DNA of 64,000 bases, taken from the NCBI RefSeq assembly GCF_002222635.1, contig NZ_CP022415.1:2604001-2668000 (forward strand), read 5' to 3'. The notes below the pieces were generated by a model that saw nothing but the letters and a program-made list of their open reading frames with translations, searched no databases and had not been told where the DNA came from. The stretch is from Pseudosulfitobacter pseudonitzschiae (GTDB lineage: Bacteria; Pseudomonadota; Alphaproteobacteria; Rhodobacterales; Rhodobacteraceae). Below, piece by piece: positions 28,700 through 39,140 of the stretch; positions within the stretch are counted from its first letter, which is position 1, and each line of letters begins with the position of its first letter. Both the position numbers and the translations under genes were made by a program.

Positions 28700-28996
28700 T
28701 TACAGTCCCGAGGACACGTCGATGGTGTTGCCCTCTTCGAGGGTCACATAGGCTTTTTTGACGTCCTTCCGACGACCGGGATGGCCGCGGAAACGCTTGG
28801 TCTTGCCTTTGGTGATGGACGTGTTCACGGCCTTCACCTTGACGCCGAAGACGGCCTCGACGGCCTCTTTGATCATCGGCTTGTTGCTGTCCATCGCCAC
28901 TTCGAACACAACGGCATTGGCTTCAGAAGCCATTGTTGCTTTCTCGGTGATGATCGGCTTGCGGATCACGTCGTAGTGGTTTGCTTTGGCGCTCAT
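28700..28996 (-). CDS. rplW: 50S ribosomal protein L23
   Basis: 98 aa: [16 protein letters not shown] at the start and [23 protein letters not shown] near the end are L23 signatures. It sits at the tunnel exit and is a docking site for trigger factor and SRP. It overlaps rplD by 4 bp and ends at a terminator. Confidence 0.97.
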   Translation of the reverse strand: MSAKANHYDVIRKPIITEKATMASEANAVVFEVAMDSNKPMIKEAVEAVFGVKVKAVNTSITKGKTKRFRGHPGRRKDVKKAYVTLEEGNTIDVSSGL

Positions 28997-29610
28997 TTCA
29001 AACGGGCCTCCAGTGCTTCGACACCTGCTTTGGTGAGCACGAGTGTGTCACTTTTCAGAATGTCATAGACGTTTGCGCCCATCGACGGCAGAATATCCAG
29101 GCCTTCGATGTTGCGCGATGCGATCAGGAAGTCTTCGTTGACCGAAGCCCCGTCAACCACCAGTGTACGCTTCCAGCCAAGGTCTTTGACCTGTTTGGCC
29201 AGAGCGGCGGTTTTACCGGCGGCGACTGCCGCATCGATGATAACCAGTTCGCCCGCTTTCATCTTGGCGCTGAGTGCGTGACGCAGGCCCAGTTTGCGGA
29301 ACTTCTTGGTCAGCTCGTGGCCATGCGAACGCGGGGTCGGACCCTTGTAGATACCACCTTTGCGGAAGATCGGCGCGTTACGGTCACCGTGGCGTGCGCC
29401 GCCGGTGCCTTTTTGGCGATAGATCTTCTTGGTCGAATAGGAGGTTTCCGAGCGGGTCTTGACCTTGTGCGTACCCTGTTGCGCATTGTTGCGCTGCCAG
29501 CGCACGACGCGGTGCAGGATGTCGGCACGTGGCTCGAGACCGAACAGGGCCTCGTCCAGATCTACCGAACCGGCTTTGGCGCCGTCCATTTTGATGACAT
29601 CGAGTTTCAT
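28993..29610 (-). CDS. rplD: 50S ribosomal protein L4
   Basis: 205 aa. The tunnel-lining loop includes [30 protein letters not shown]. In enterobacteria L4 also represses the S10 operon. It overlaps rplC by 4 bp and rplW by 4 bp. Confidence 0.97.
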   Translation of the reverse strand: MKLDVIKMDGAKAGSVDLDEALFGLEPRADILHRVVRWQRNNAQQGTHKVKTRSETSYSTKKIYRQKGTGGARHGDRNAPIFRKGGIYKGPTPRSHGHELTKKFRKLGLRHALSAKMKAGELVIIDAAVAAGKTAALAKQVKDLGWKRTLVVDGASVNEDFLIASRNIEGLDILPSMGANVYDILKSDTLVLTKAGVEALEARLK

Positions 29611-30482
29611 GCGTCACCTTCTTTCTTGTCTTCGGCGTCCGAGTTGTCGGCGTCCGAACCTTCAGCTGCGATATCGGCTTCAGCTGCTTTCAGCGCTTCG
29701 GCTTCTGCGGCGGCTTGCTCTTCGGCCAGACGCTTGGCTTCTGCTTCGGCCTCGGCTGCGGCGGCGGCGGCGGCTTCTTCAGCTGCCTTGGCGGCTTCGT
29801 CAGCAGCGGATCGCAGCGCGGCGGGCAGGATTGCACTGTCGGGGAACGGTTTTTTGACCGCATCCTTGACTGTCACCCAACCACCTTTGGAACCGGGAAC
29901 GGCGCCTTTGACCATGATCAGGCCACGGTCGCTGTCGGTGCGGATCACTTGCAGGTTTTGCGTGGTGACACGGGCAGCGCCCATGTGACCGGCCATTTTC
30001 TTACCTTTGAAAACCTTGCCGGGATCCTGACACTGACCTGTCGAGCCGTGCGAACGGTGCGAGATCGAAACACCGTGCGACGCGCGCAGACCACCGAAGT
30101 TGTGACGCTTCATCGCACCGGCAAAACCTTTACCGATGGATGTGCCTGCCACGTCCACGAACTGACCTTCAAAGTAATGGTCAGCGATGATTTCCTCACC
30201 CACTGCCAGCATGGCCTCGGGATCGACGCGGAATTCGGCAACTTTACGCTTGGGCTCAACCGAAGCGGCAGCAAAGTGACCGCGCATCGCCTGGCTTGTG
30301 CGTTTGACTTTGGCTGTGCCCGCGCCGAGCTGAACAGCTGTATAGCCGTCTTTCTCGGGTGTGCGTTGGGCAACAACCTGCAATTTGTCGAGCTGGAGAA
30401 CGGTTACAGGAATCTGTTTGCCGTCTTCCATGAACAGTCGGGTCATGCCGACTTTTTTCGCGATAACGCCTGAGCGCAACAT
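29607..30482 (-). CDS. rplC: 50S ribosomal protein L3 with a long acidic, alanine-rich C-terminal extension
   Basis: 291 aa, against about 205-240 usually. Residues 1-225 are a normal L3 ([55 protein letters not shown]; the glutamine in STGQCQDPG is the site methylated by PrmB in E. coli). Residues 226-291 are an Ala/Glu-rich, probably helical tail ([20 protein letters not shown]...) that ends in a Ser/Asp/Lys segment. The tail is encoded in frame, with no frameshift, and L4 overlaps it by 4 bp. Confidence 0.96.
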   Translation of the reverse strand: MLRSGVIAKKVGMTRLFMEDGKQIPVTVLQLDKLQVVAQRTPEKDGYTAVQLGAGTAKVKRTSQAMRGHFAAASVEPKRKVAEFRVDPEAMLAVGEEIIADHYFEGQFVDVAGTSIGKGFAGAMKRHNFGGLRASHGVSISHRSHGSTGQCQDPGKVFKGKKMAGHMGAARVTTQNLQVIRTDSDRGLIMVKGAVPGSKGGWVTVKDAVKKPFPDSAILPAALRSAADEAAKAAEEAAAAAAAEAEAEAKRLAEEQAAAEAEALKAAEADIAAEGSDADNSDAEDKKEGDA

Positions 30483-30500
30483 ATGATTACCCTCCTACGC

Positions 30501-30818
30501 TTACGATTGCAGCTTGATCTCGACGTCCACACCGGCGGCCAGGTCGAGCTTCATCAGCGCGTCCACGGTCTGGGGAGTCGGATCAACGATGTCCAGCAGG
30601 CGCTTGTGCGTGCGGATCTCGAACTGGTCACGGGATTTCTTGTCAACGTGGGGACCACGCAGAACGGTGAATTTTTCAATCTTGTTCGGCAGCGGAATGG
30701 GGCCGCGAACCGAAGCGCCTGTGCGCTTCGCGGTGTTGACGATTTCCTGAGTGGAAGCATCAAGCACCCGATAGTCAAACGCCTTGAGGCGAATGCGGAT
30801 GTTTTGGCTTTGTGCCAT
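30501..30818 (-). CDS. rpsJ: 30S ribosomal protein S10 (NusE)
   Basis: 105 aa from [23 protein letters not shown], with [40 protein letters not shown]. It also acts in transcription antitermination with NusB and NusG. It is the first gene of the S10 operon; a promoter candidate lies at 30942-30970. Confidence 0.97.
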   Translation of the reverse strand: MAQSQNIRIRLKAFDYRVLDASTQEIVNTAKRTGASVRGPIPLPNKIEKFTVLRGPHVDKKSRDQFEIRTHKRLLDIVDPTPQTVDALMKLDLAAGVDVEIKLQS

Positions 30819-30941
30819 GTGCATATCCCTTGACTTGGGATTTCAACGGATTGGAGGAATGGCGCTCATCGTCACCCCTCGTCGCGTATTGTGTAGAACC
30901 AAGAAGGGCACGCATAGGCGCACCCTTCTGATAATCTGGGC

Positions 30942-30970
30942 CGTTTACGAGGAGTCGTGTGCAAATGCAA
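30942..30970 (-). promoter_or_regulatory. Candidate promoter of the S10 operon
   Basis: Minus strand TTGCAT (30970-30965), a 17-nt spacer and TAAACG (30947-30942), about 125 nt upstream of rpsJ. The match to the -35/-10 consensus is moderate. Confidence 0.4.
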
Positions 30971-31022
30971 TGGGCATCTTGCAAAAACTTGCGCGCAAAA
31001 TCGCCCCTGTCCGGGGTCAAAT

Positions 31023-31050
31023 TTGCATAATCCAGCCAGCACGCTATATA
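31023..31050 (+). promoter_or_regulatory. Candidate promoter of the NUDIX gene
   Basis: TTGCAT (31023-31028), a 16-nt spacer and TATATA (31045-31050), 38 bp before the ATG at 31088. It is divergent from the S10 promoter. Confidence 0.5.
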
Positions 31051-31087
31051 AAGCAAAAAAAACAAGAAGATCGCTGAGCAGTTTGAT

Positions 31088-31546
31088 ATGTTTGAAGTCC
31101 TGAAGAATATCTGGGGTCATACCCTGGCCCCAATGTTGCAGCGCCCCCGGCGGTTGCAAGTAGCGGCCCTGTGCCACCGCACCAAGGGCAGCAACACCGA
31201 GGTTTTGTTGGTCACCAGCCGCGACACGGGGCGCTGGATCATCCCCAAAGGCTGGCCGATCCGCGGGCTGAAATCATCCGAGGCCGCCTTGCAAGAAGCA
31301 TGGGAAGAAGCCGGAGTGCGCAACAGCAAGGCAATCGAAGCCCCTATCGGCACCTATACCTATGACAAACGCCAGAACACAGGTTGGGATATGCCGGTGG
31401 AAACGCTTGTGTATTCCGTAGCCGTCACCGAGCTGAGCGAAGATTTCCCCGAAGCGCATGAACGCACGCGCAGATGGGTGTCGCCAAACGATGCTGCCAA
31501 CATGGTTGCCGAGCCCGAGTTACAGATGATTTTGCGCCAACTGTAA
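31088..31546 (+). CDS. NUDIX hydrolase with a variant Nudix box
   Basis: 152 aa. The Nudix region is PKGWPIRGLKSSEAALQEAW followed by EEAG (residues 53-76). Compared with the canonical G-x5-E-x7-REUxEExGU, the first Glu is Leu61 and the Arg of RE is Gln69, while the metal-binding EE pair (73-74) is kept. The PKGWP form resembles diphosphoinositol/dinucleoside polyphosphate hydrolases. The substrate is not known. Confidence 0.88.
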   Translation: MFEVLKNIWGHTLAPMLQRPRRLQVAALCHRTKGSNTEVLLVTSRDTGRWIIPKGWPIRGLKSSEAALQEAWEEAGVRNSKAIEAPIGTYTYDKRQNTGWDMPVETLVYSVAVTELSEDFPEAHERTRRWVSPNDAANMVAEPELQMILRQL

Positions 31547-31625
31547 CGACGCTTCATGCCTAGCTGCGCTTGATCACAGGCGACGCATGAGGCAAGTACG
31601 GTCAATTGCAAAAGGGATCGGACAC

Positions 31626-33110
31626 ATGAGCGACACAGAAGGCGATCCGCGCCACCTTGAAACACTTGACCGCGATCTTGCGCGTTTTTCCAATGTGGAG
31701 CTTGCGGCACTGTATGTGTCACGTCCGATGGTCAGCACCGGCATCGCACTGATCTTTGTAGTGATGGCCGGATTGGCTGCGGCGTTGTTCTTTGGTCAGG
31801 CCAACAATTCGGTTATTGTCGTCGTTGCCGCTTGCCTCGGCGCCTATATGGCGCTGAACATTGGCGCCAACGACGTGGCCAACAACATGGGCCCCGCAGT
31901 GGGCGCCAACGCGCTGACAATGGGCGGGGCGATTGCCATTGCCGTTGTTTTCGAAAGCGCAGGTGCGTTGCTGGCAGGTGGCGACGTCGTGTCGACCGTC
32001 GCCAAGGGTATCATCGCCCCTGAAAGCATGGGCACCGCCAACGCCTTTATATGGGCAATGATGGCCGCGCTGCTGTCGGCAGCGCTTTGGATCAATCTTG
32101 CCACATGGATTGGTGCTCCTGTGTCCACCACGCATTCCGTTGTGGGCGGCGTGATGGGCTCAGGTATTGCCGCCGTGGGTTTTGCCGCCGTGAACTGGCC
32201 CACGATGAGCAAGATTGCCGCCAGTTGGGTGATCTCGCCGGTGCTGGGCGGGGCTGTGGCCGCACTGTTTCTTGCCCTGATCAAATCCCGCATCATCTAC
32301 CGCGAAGACAAGATCGCAGCTGCGCGCGTCTGGGTGCCGGTTCTGGTGGGCGTCATGGCGGGTTCCTTTGCCAGCTATCTGGCGCTTAAAGGGCTGAACA
32401 AAGTCATCAAGATTGAAATTTACACCACGCTGCTGATCGGGTTGGGCATCGGTCTGGTCACGTGGGCGGTTATGATCCCGCTGATCCGCAGGCAATCCGA
32501 GGGGCTGGAGAACCGCAACAAGTCGCTAAAAGTGCTGTTCGGTATTCCGTTAATCGTTTCGGCGGCCTTGCTCAGCTTTGCGCACGGGGCCAATGATGTG
32601 GCCAACGCCGTTGGGCCACTTGCCGCAATCGTTCAGGCCTCGGGCACGGGCAACTTTACCGAGGCTGTCAGCATCCCGACATGGGTGATGGTCATGGGAG
32701 CCTTCGGGATCTCGTTCGGACTGTTCCTGTTCGGACCAAAGCTGATCCGCTTGGTCGGCGGTCAGATCACCAAGCTGAACCCGATGCGCGCCTATTGCGT
32801 CGCGCTATCGGCAGCGATTACGGTTATCGTGGCCAGTTGGCTGGGCCTGCCTGTCAGCTCAACCCACATCGCGGTGGGCGGCGTTTTCGGCGTCGGGTTC
32901 TTCCGCGAATGGGACGCCGAGCGGCGCATCCGAAAAGCCAAAGTCGCAATGCCCGACCGCGCCAGATTTGCGCCAGAAGAACGCCGCCGCCGCAAGCTGG
33001 TTCGCCGCTCGCATTTCATGACGGTCATCGCCGCTTGGGTCATCACCGTGCCCGCTGCGGCCACACTGTCTGCAGTGATCTTTTTTGGCATCCAAAGCGT
33101 GGCCGGTTAA
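31626..33110 (+). CDS. Inorganic phosphate transporter, PiT family
   Basis: 494 aa polytopic membrane protein. The duplicated PiT signature is seen twice, GANDVANNMGPAVGANALT in the first half and GANDVANAVGPLAA in the second. A further pair of repeats reads GAPVSTTHSVVGGVMGSG and GLPVSSTHIAVGGVFGVG. It is a low-affinity phosphate:cation symporter by family. ATG 31626 is preferred over an in-frame start 39 bp upstream. Confidence 0.93.
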   Translation: MSDTEGDPRHLETLDRDLARFSNVELAALYVSRPMVSTGIALIFVVMAGLAAALFFGQANNSVIVVVAACLGAYMALNIGANDVANNMGPAVGANALTMGGAIAIAVVFESAGALLAGGDVVSTVAKGIIAPESMGTANAFIWAMMAALLSAALWINLATWIGAPVSTTHSVVGGVMGSGIAAVGFAAVNWPTMSKIAASWVISPVLGGAVAALFLALIKSRIIYREDKIAAARVWVPVLVGVMAGSFASYLALKGLNKVIKIEIYTTLLIGLGIGLVTWAVMIPLIRRQSEGLENRNKSLKVLFGIPLIVSAALLSFAHGANDVANAVGPLAAIVQASGTGNFTEAVSIPTWVMVMGAFGISFGLFLFGPKLIRLVGGQITKLNPMRAYCVALSAAITVIVASWLGLPVSSTHIAVGGVFGVGFFREWDAERRIRKAKVAMPDRARFAPEERRRRKLVRRSHFMTVIAAWVITVPAAATLSAVIFFGIQSVAG

Positions 33111-33227
33111 CCACGTCTTGCGCCCCGCATTACGAAATTGATTCGTGGGCCGAAACACACCCGGAACGCGAAAACAGAACAGTGGGGCCACATCGTCACG
33201 ATTGATCCGATGCGGGAAACCGACCAG

Positions 33228-33452
33228 CAAAAACAGGCTCTGTTTTTGTCCCTTTCAGGGGAATAGGGCGATCTTCGGGTCGCCACACTTTCCCCGTGCG
33301 TGTACTCTTGCCGCACCGGTCCACCATCGGGCGCTCTGCAGGGGGCATCATCCCGATGGTGATGCCCCGGTCACGGCTGGGCCCCTCACACCAACCGCCA
33401 GGCCGCAATGACGTGAATACGCATCGCCCGGCAGCCCAAGGCTTTGCCGGGC
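33228..33452 (+). ncRNA. Stem-loop-rich leader or small RNA candidate upstream of the Hint-domain gene
   Basis: The 369-bp gap after pit has no credible gene but a tight series of stem-loops. These are a 9-bp stem at 33228-33236/33240-33248 (possibly the pit terminator), a 7-bp UUCG-capped stem at 33267-33273/33278-33284 with one G-U pair, and a 5-bp stem at 33296-33300/33312-33316. A 10-bp stem (33322-33331/33352-33361) overlaps and excludes a 9-bp stem (33342-33350/33360-33368). The last is an 8-bp stem with an inner 4-bp stem (33426-33452), 28 nt before the downstream ATG. Alternative pairing is typical of regulatory leaders, but no known RNA family was recognised and GC-rich DNA pairs easily by chance. 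Confidence 0.35.
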
Positions 33453-33479
33453 CATCCTCGAACCAGTGGAGCCTCAGCG

Positions 33480-34169
33480 ATGACCAAACAGAGCACACCT
33501 GATCAGAACCATGCCGGCACAGGCCCGGAAATGCCGGACGCCATGAAAATGACCACCGTTCCCGACCTTGAACGCCGCATGGTCAGCTTTACCCCCGGCA
33601 CCCGTATTTCCACCCGGAAAGGGCTTGTCGCTGTTGAGAACCTCGAGGTCGATGACGAAGTGATCACCCGCGAACGTGGCTATCAGCCGATCCGCTGGAT
33701 CGGCTCCAGCCAGTTGACCGCCGCTGAGTTAAACCAGAACCCGCAGTTGCAACCTGTGCTGGTCCGCAAGGGCGCACTGGCGAAAAAGCAACCGCTGTGC
33801 GACACCTTGTTGAACCCGAACCAGCGGATCCTGATCATCAACGCCGAAGATGATCCGCACGACGCGCCCGAAGGGTTAGTGGCCATCAGCGCCTTGCAGG
33901 ACCGTGACGGGGTCGAACGTGTCGCGGCGTCCGACGTCACCTATATCCATCTGGTGTTTGACCTGCATCCCGTGGTGATGGGCGACGGAGTGTGGTCGGA
34001 CAGCTTTCAGCCCGGAAATACCAAGGCTCGCCACAAGAGTGACCGAGGGCAAGTAGTGGACCTGTTTCCTGAACTGACGCCAATGTCTACCAACAGTGAA
34101 CCCGTCTGCGCCCAAGCCGCCGCCGAGAAAGAATACGCACAACGCCTGTCTGGTCAGTCGCAAGAGTAA
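33480..34169 (+). CDS. Hint-domain protein with altered catalytic residues
   Basis: 229 aa. VSFTPGTRISTRKGLVAVEN, then LEVDDEVITRERGYQPIRWIG, and later IHLVFDLHPVVMGDGVWSDSFQPG follow the Hint (hedgehog/intein) pattern found in Rhodobacteraceae. The usual first-position Cys is Ser36, and the expected His in the SPxHR-like motif is Gln (NPNQRIL). Autoprocessing is therefore doubtful. There is no signal peptide and no attached repeat domain. ATG 33480 is preceded by GGAG. Function unknown. Confidence 0.8.
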   Translation: MTKQSTPDQNHAGTGPEMPDAMKMTTVPDLERRMVSFTPGTRISTRKGLVAVENLEVDDEVITRERGYQPIRWIGSSQLTAAELNQNPQLQPVLVRKGALAKKQPLCDTLLNPNQRILIINAEDDPHDAPEGLVAISALQDRDGVERVAASDVTYIHLVFDLHPVVMGDGVWSDSFQPGNTKARHKSDRGQVVDLFPELTPMSTNSEPVCAQAAAEKEYAQRLSGQSQE

Positions 34170-34202
34170 ACACCCACAGCCCCGGCAGGCACTGGAATAC
34201 AA

Positions 34203-34232
34203 AAAAGGCCGCAGCTAGTGCTGCGGCCTTTT
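34203..34232 (-). terminator. tuf (copy 1) terminator
   Basis: A 12-bp perfect stem (34203-34214 with 34221-34232) whose ends are A and T runs, loop CTAGTG. It lies between the Hint gene (+) and tuf (-) and can serve both. Confidence 0.85.
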
Positions 34233-34271
34233 CTATTGAAGCGATGGCGGGCCACCGGCCCGCTCGGCGGC

Positions 34272-35447
<1,176 letters not shown>

Positions 35448-35476
35448 GAGAGGCCTCCTATTTGTCTTGTTTGGGC

Positions 35477-35529
35477 GGCGGGGCAGGCCCCGCCCTACGT
35501 GTGGTGGGTAGGGCGGGGCCTGCCCCGCC
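35477..35529. repeat. Compound palindromic element between fusA and tuf
   Basis: A perfect 22-bp inverted repeat (35477-35498 with 35508-35529) with a 9-nt loop. Each arm is itself a hairpin of GGCGGGGC/GCCCCGCC, so the element could fold as a cruciform with two or more arms. It fills most of the 88-bp fusA-tuf gap and is far richer in GC than its surroundings. It looks like a dispersed REP/MITE-type unit, but the window holds only this one. Confidence 0.7.
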
Positions 35530-35535
35530 ATCCCG

Positions 35536-37653
35536 TTATGCGAATTTGGACTGGATCTCTTCCGAGATGTTTTGCGGTACGGCTTCGTAGTGATCAAACT
35601 GCATCGAGAAGTTCGCACGACCCGAGGACATCGAACGCAGGGTGTTGATGTAGCCGAACATGTTGGCCAGCGGCACGAATGCGTCAATCGCAATCGCGTT
35701 GCCGCGGGTGTCCTGACCCTGAACCTGACCGCGACGCGATGTCAGGTCGCCAATGATGCCGCCAGTGTATTCTTCCGGCGTCACAACTTCGACTTTCATG
35801 ATCGGTTCCAGCATCTTCGCACCGGCCTTGCGCATGCCTTCACGCATACACATCCGCGCTGCGATTTCGAACGCCAGAACGCTCGAGTCCACATCGTGGA
35901 ATTTACCGTCGATCAGCGCAACCTTGAAGTCGATCACGGGGAAACCAGCCAGAGGGCCGCTGTCCATGACCGAACGGATGCCTTTTTCAACGCCCGGGAT
36001 GTACTCCTTGGGCACCGAACCACCAACAATGCGGCTCTCGAACGAGAAACCTTCGCCCGGCTCTGTCGGCGAGATGATCATCTTCACCTCGGCGAACTGA
36101 CCCGAACCACCCGATTGCTTTTTGTGGGTGTAGGTGTGTTCGACTTCGTGGCCGATGGTCTCGCGGTAGGCCACTTGCGGCGCACCGATGTTCGCCTCGA
36201 CTTTGAACTCGCGACGCAGGCGGTCAACCAGAATGTCGAGGTGAAGTTCGCCCATGCCCTTCATGATGGTCTGACCGGATTCAATATCGGTCTCCACACG
36301 GAAGGAGGGGTCTTCGGCGGCCAGACGTTGCAGGCCCATCGACATTTTTTCCTGGTCGGCTTTGGTCTTGGGCTCGACGGCGATCTCGATCACGGGATCG
36401 GGGAACGTCATCGTTTCCAGAACAACAGGGTCGTTGACGGCGCAAAGCGTGTCACCGGTTGTGGTGTTCTTCAGACCTGCCAGCGCGATAATGTCGCCCG
36501 CGAACGCTTCGGTGATCTCTTCACGCTCGTTCGAGTGCATCATCATCATTCGGCCAACACGCTCTTTGTTGCCCTTGGTCGAGTTCAACAGCGTGTCACC
36601 CTTGTTCAGCACGCCCGAGTAGATGCGTGTAAAGGTCAGGGTGCCGACGAAGGGGTCGTTCATGATTTTGAACGCCAGCGCCGAGAACGCCATCGTATCA
36701 TCCGCGCGACGCGGAATGTTGCGTGTTTCTGTTTCGTCACCGGGTTTGAAGCCCATGTAATCTACAACGTCCATCGGCGACGGCAAATAGTCGATCACAG
36801 CGTTCAGCAGAGGCTGGACGCCTTTGTTCTTGAACGCGGAACCACACAGAACGGGGATGAATTTGATCGCCAGTGTACCCGCACGGATCAGGCGGCGCAG
36901 TGTCGGCACATCGGGCTCTTCGCCTTCAAGATATGCTTCCATCGCGTCGTCGTCCATTTCGACGGCAACTTCGATCATTTTCGCGCGCCATTCGTCAGCT
37001 TGGTCTTTCAGGCTGTCGCGGATCGGACGCTTGAACCAGCTTGCGCCCAGATCTTCGCCTTCCCAGACCCATTCTTCCATGGTCACGAGATCGATCATGC
37101 CTTCCAGCTCGGTCTCGGCGCCAATCGGAATCTGGATCGGGCAAGGGGTCGCGCCGGTGCGGTCCTGAATCATGCGAACGCAGTTGAAGAAATCCGCGCC
37201 GATTTTGTCCATCTTGTTGACGAAGACAATCCGCGGAACTTTGTAGCGGTCGGCCTGACGCCACACGGTTTCGGTCTGCGGCTCGACACCCGCGTTGGCG
37301 TCAAGAACGGCAACCGCACCATCAAGAACCGCCAGTGAACGTTCGACTTCAATGGTGAAGTCAACGTGGCCGGGGGTGTCGATGATGTTCATGCGGTGCT
37401 TGGGCGTGTCGGGTGTCTCACCGTCTTCGGTGCGCTCCCAGAACGTGGTGGTCGCAGCCGAGGTGATCGTGATGCCACGCTCTTGCTCTTGTTCCATCCA
37501 GTCCATGGTGGCGGCGCCATCATGCACCTCACCGATGTTGTGCGACTTGCCTGTATAGAACAGAATACGTTCCGAACAGGTTGTTTTACCAGCATCAATG
37601 TGTGCCATGATGCCGAAGTTGCGGTAGCGGTCGAGCGGATAATCGCGTGCCAT
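35536..37653 (-). CDS. fusA: Elongation factor G
   Basis: 705 aa. G1 is AHIDAGKTT (17-25), G3 is DTPGHVDF and G4 is NKMD; domains II-V follow, ending in [25 protein letters not shown]-driven translocase. It sits between rpsG and tuf in the str operon. Confidence 0.98.
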   Translation of the reverse strand: MARDYPLDRYRNFGIMAHIDAGKTTCSERILFYTGKSHNIGEVHDGAATMDWMEQEQERGITITSAATTTFWERTEDGETPDTPKHRMNIIDTPGHVDFTIEVERSLAVLDGAVAVLDANAGVEPQTETVWRQADRYKVPRIVFVNKMDKIGADFFNCVRMIQDRTGATPCPIQIPIGAETELEGMIDLVTMEEWVWEGEDLGASWFKRPIRDSLKDQADEWRAKMIEVAVEMDDDAMEAYLEGEEPDVPTLRRLIRAGTLAIKFIPVLCGSAFKNKGVQPLLNAVIDYLPSPMDVVDYMGFKPGDETETRNIPRRADDTMAFSALAFKIMNDPFVGTLTFTRIYSGVLNKGDTLLNSTKGNKERVGRMMMMHSNEREEITEAFAGDIIALAGLKNTTTGDTLCAVNDPVVLETMTFPDPVIEIAVEPKTKADQEKMSMGLQRLAAEDPSFRVETDIESGQTIMKGMGELHLDILVDRLRREFKVEANIGAPQVAYRETIGHEVEHTYTHKKQSGGSGQFAEVKMIISPTEPGEGFSFESRIVGGSVPKEYIPGVEKGIRSVMDSGPLAGFPVIDFKVALIDGKFHDVDSSVLAFEIAARMCMREGMRKAGAKMLEPIMKVEVVTPEEYTGGIIGDLTSRRGQVQGQDTRGNAIAIDAFVPLANMFGYINTLRSMSSGRANFSMQFDHYEAVPQNISEEIQSKFA

Positions 37654-37693
37654 TGGGCTGCTTCCTCAGAGATTGCGTCGGAGAACCGACGTA

Positions 37694-38200
<507 letters not shown>

Positions 38201-38323
38201 TCATGACTGCGGTGGCGGTGTTTTGATATGTATCGCAAGATGCGAGAGCGAATTTTTCCAATCTAGCATGCAGTTAATCTGCATTCAGACCGTGCAAGGC
38301 CCTGCGTTGCCACAAGACCCAAA

Positions 38324-38359
38324 GCGCTTTCACCAGTGCGGTAGGCATGGTGAAAGCGC
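38324..38359 (-). terminator. Hairpin between rpsL and rpsG
   Basis: An 11-bp perfect stem GCGCTTTCACC/GGTGAAAGCGC with a 14-nt loop, 7 nt after the rpsL stop. There is no T-run in the minus direction; attenuation or processing is likely. The remaining gap up to rpsG (38165-38323) has no gene. Confidence 0.55.
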
Positions 38360-38365
38360 CGAGCA

Positions 38366-38737
38366 TTATTTGGGACGTTTCGCGCCGTATTTCGAACGGC
38401 GTTGTTTCCGGTCCTTGACGCCTTGGGTGTCCAATACGCCGCGCAGAACGTGGTAACGGACACCGGGAAGGTCTTTTACGCGGCCGCCACGGATCAGAAC
38501 CACAGAGTGCTCCTGAAGGTTGTGGCCTTCACCCGGGATATAGCTGATGACTTCGAAACCGTTGGTCAGGCGAACCTTCGCAACGCGACGCATGGCCGAG
38601 TTCGGTTTCTTGGGCGTTGTTGTATAAACGCGTGTGCAAACGCCGCGCTTTTGCGGGCATTCTTGCAGGTGCGTCGATTTCGAACGTCGGATTTTAGGCT
38701 GGCGCGGCTTGCGGATCAGCTGTTGGATCGTTGGCAT
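38366..38737 (-). CDS. rpsL: 30S ribosomal protein S12
   Basis: 123 aa. [13 protein letters not shown] at the start, [18 protein letters not shown] (Lys43 region) and [28 protein letters not shown] are all wild type at sites linked to streptomycin response. It is the first gene of the str operon. Confidence 0.97.
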   Translation of the reverse strand: MPTIQQLIRKPRQPKIRRSKSTHLQECPQKRGVCTRVYTTTPKKPNSAMRRVAKVRLTNGFEVISYIPGEGHNLQEHSVVLIRGGRVKDLPGVRYHVLRGVLDTQGVKDRKQRRSKYGAKRPK

Positions 38738-39140
38738 TCCGGTTTTTTCCCCGTCTTACACATGTGCTGCGGGAGAACCCCGCGGTTTCAATTCAATCGT
38801 CCGCGCGTCCACGGACCAACTCTGATGCATCCCGAAAGATGCGATATACGTTGCGCATAACACGCCAATGCAGAAATGACCGCGACGTTCCCGTACCGAG
38901 GCGAACGTTGCGGTGTGTTACCAGAGGAACGAGCCCATAGGAGGCCGGTTCGTGAGCACATCAAATCTGATTTCGGGACGAGAGCAGGCCGCTCCCTCAC
39001 CGAGATGTCGCGCGTATAGGGGGAGTCGCAACGGGTGTCAACAGTACCTGGCAGGTGCCGCGCTCCCGCATCCACCGTCTTGCGCCGCGATGCACCGCTT
39101 GTATGGTCGGCCAAGTGTATTTGAACAAAAGGGCGTTGCA
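38738..39140. other. Non-coding region between rpsL and the divergent transferase gene
   Basis: 403 bp without a credible gene. A strong promoter candidate (39013-39041, minus) implies an rpsL leader of about 270 nt. The leader contains small hairpins such as a 5-bp GC stem at about 38768-38783 and GCATC/GATGC near 38826. A plus-strand reading across 38913-39140 has no ribosome site and is unlikely to be translated. Confidence 0.5.
39013..39041 (-). promoter_or_regulatory. Strong promoter candidate of the str operon
   Basis: Minus strand TTGACA (39041-39036), a 17-nt spacer and TATACG (39018-39013). The -35 is a perfect consensus. It is the best sigma-70-type promoter I see in the window and is directed towards rpsL. 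Confidence 0.7.

Noticed and set aside
29735-29830. GCG/GCT-rich run in rplC as a microsatellite or repeat insertion
   Set aside because: It encodes the Ala/Glu tail with mixed codons (GCC, GCG, GCT, GAA, GAG) and is not a regular tandem DNA repeat.
33145-33411. 88-aa open frame between pit and the Hint gene
   Set aside because: No ribosome site, and a Pro/Arg/His-rich translation typical of GC-rich non-coding DNA. The stem-loops are the better explanation for this stretch.
35448-35693. Longer EF-Tu reading frame upstream of 35447
   Set aside because: It reads through the palindromic element and into fusA; the second tuf copy diverges exactly at the start codon.
38913-39140. N-terminal extension of the first rhamnosyltransferase-like protein
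   Set aside because: It would cross the str promoter, has no ribosome site and has no counterpart in the paralogue; ATG 39141 agrees with the family start.
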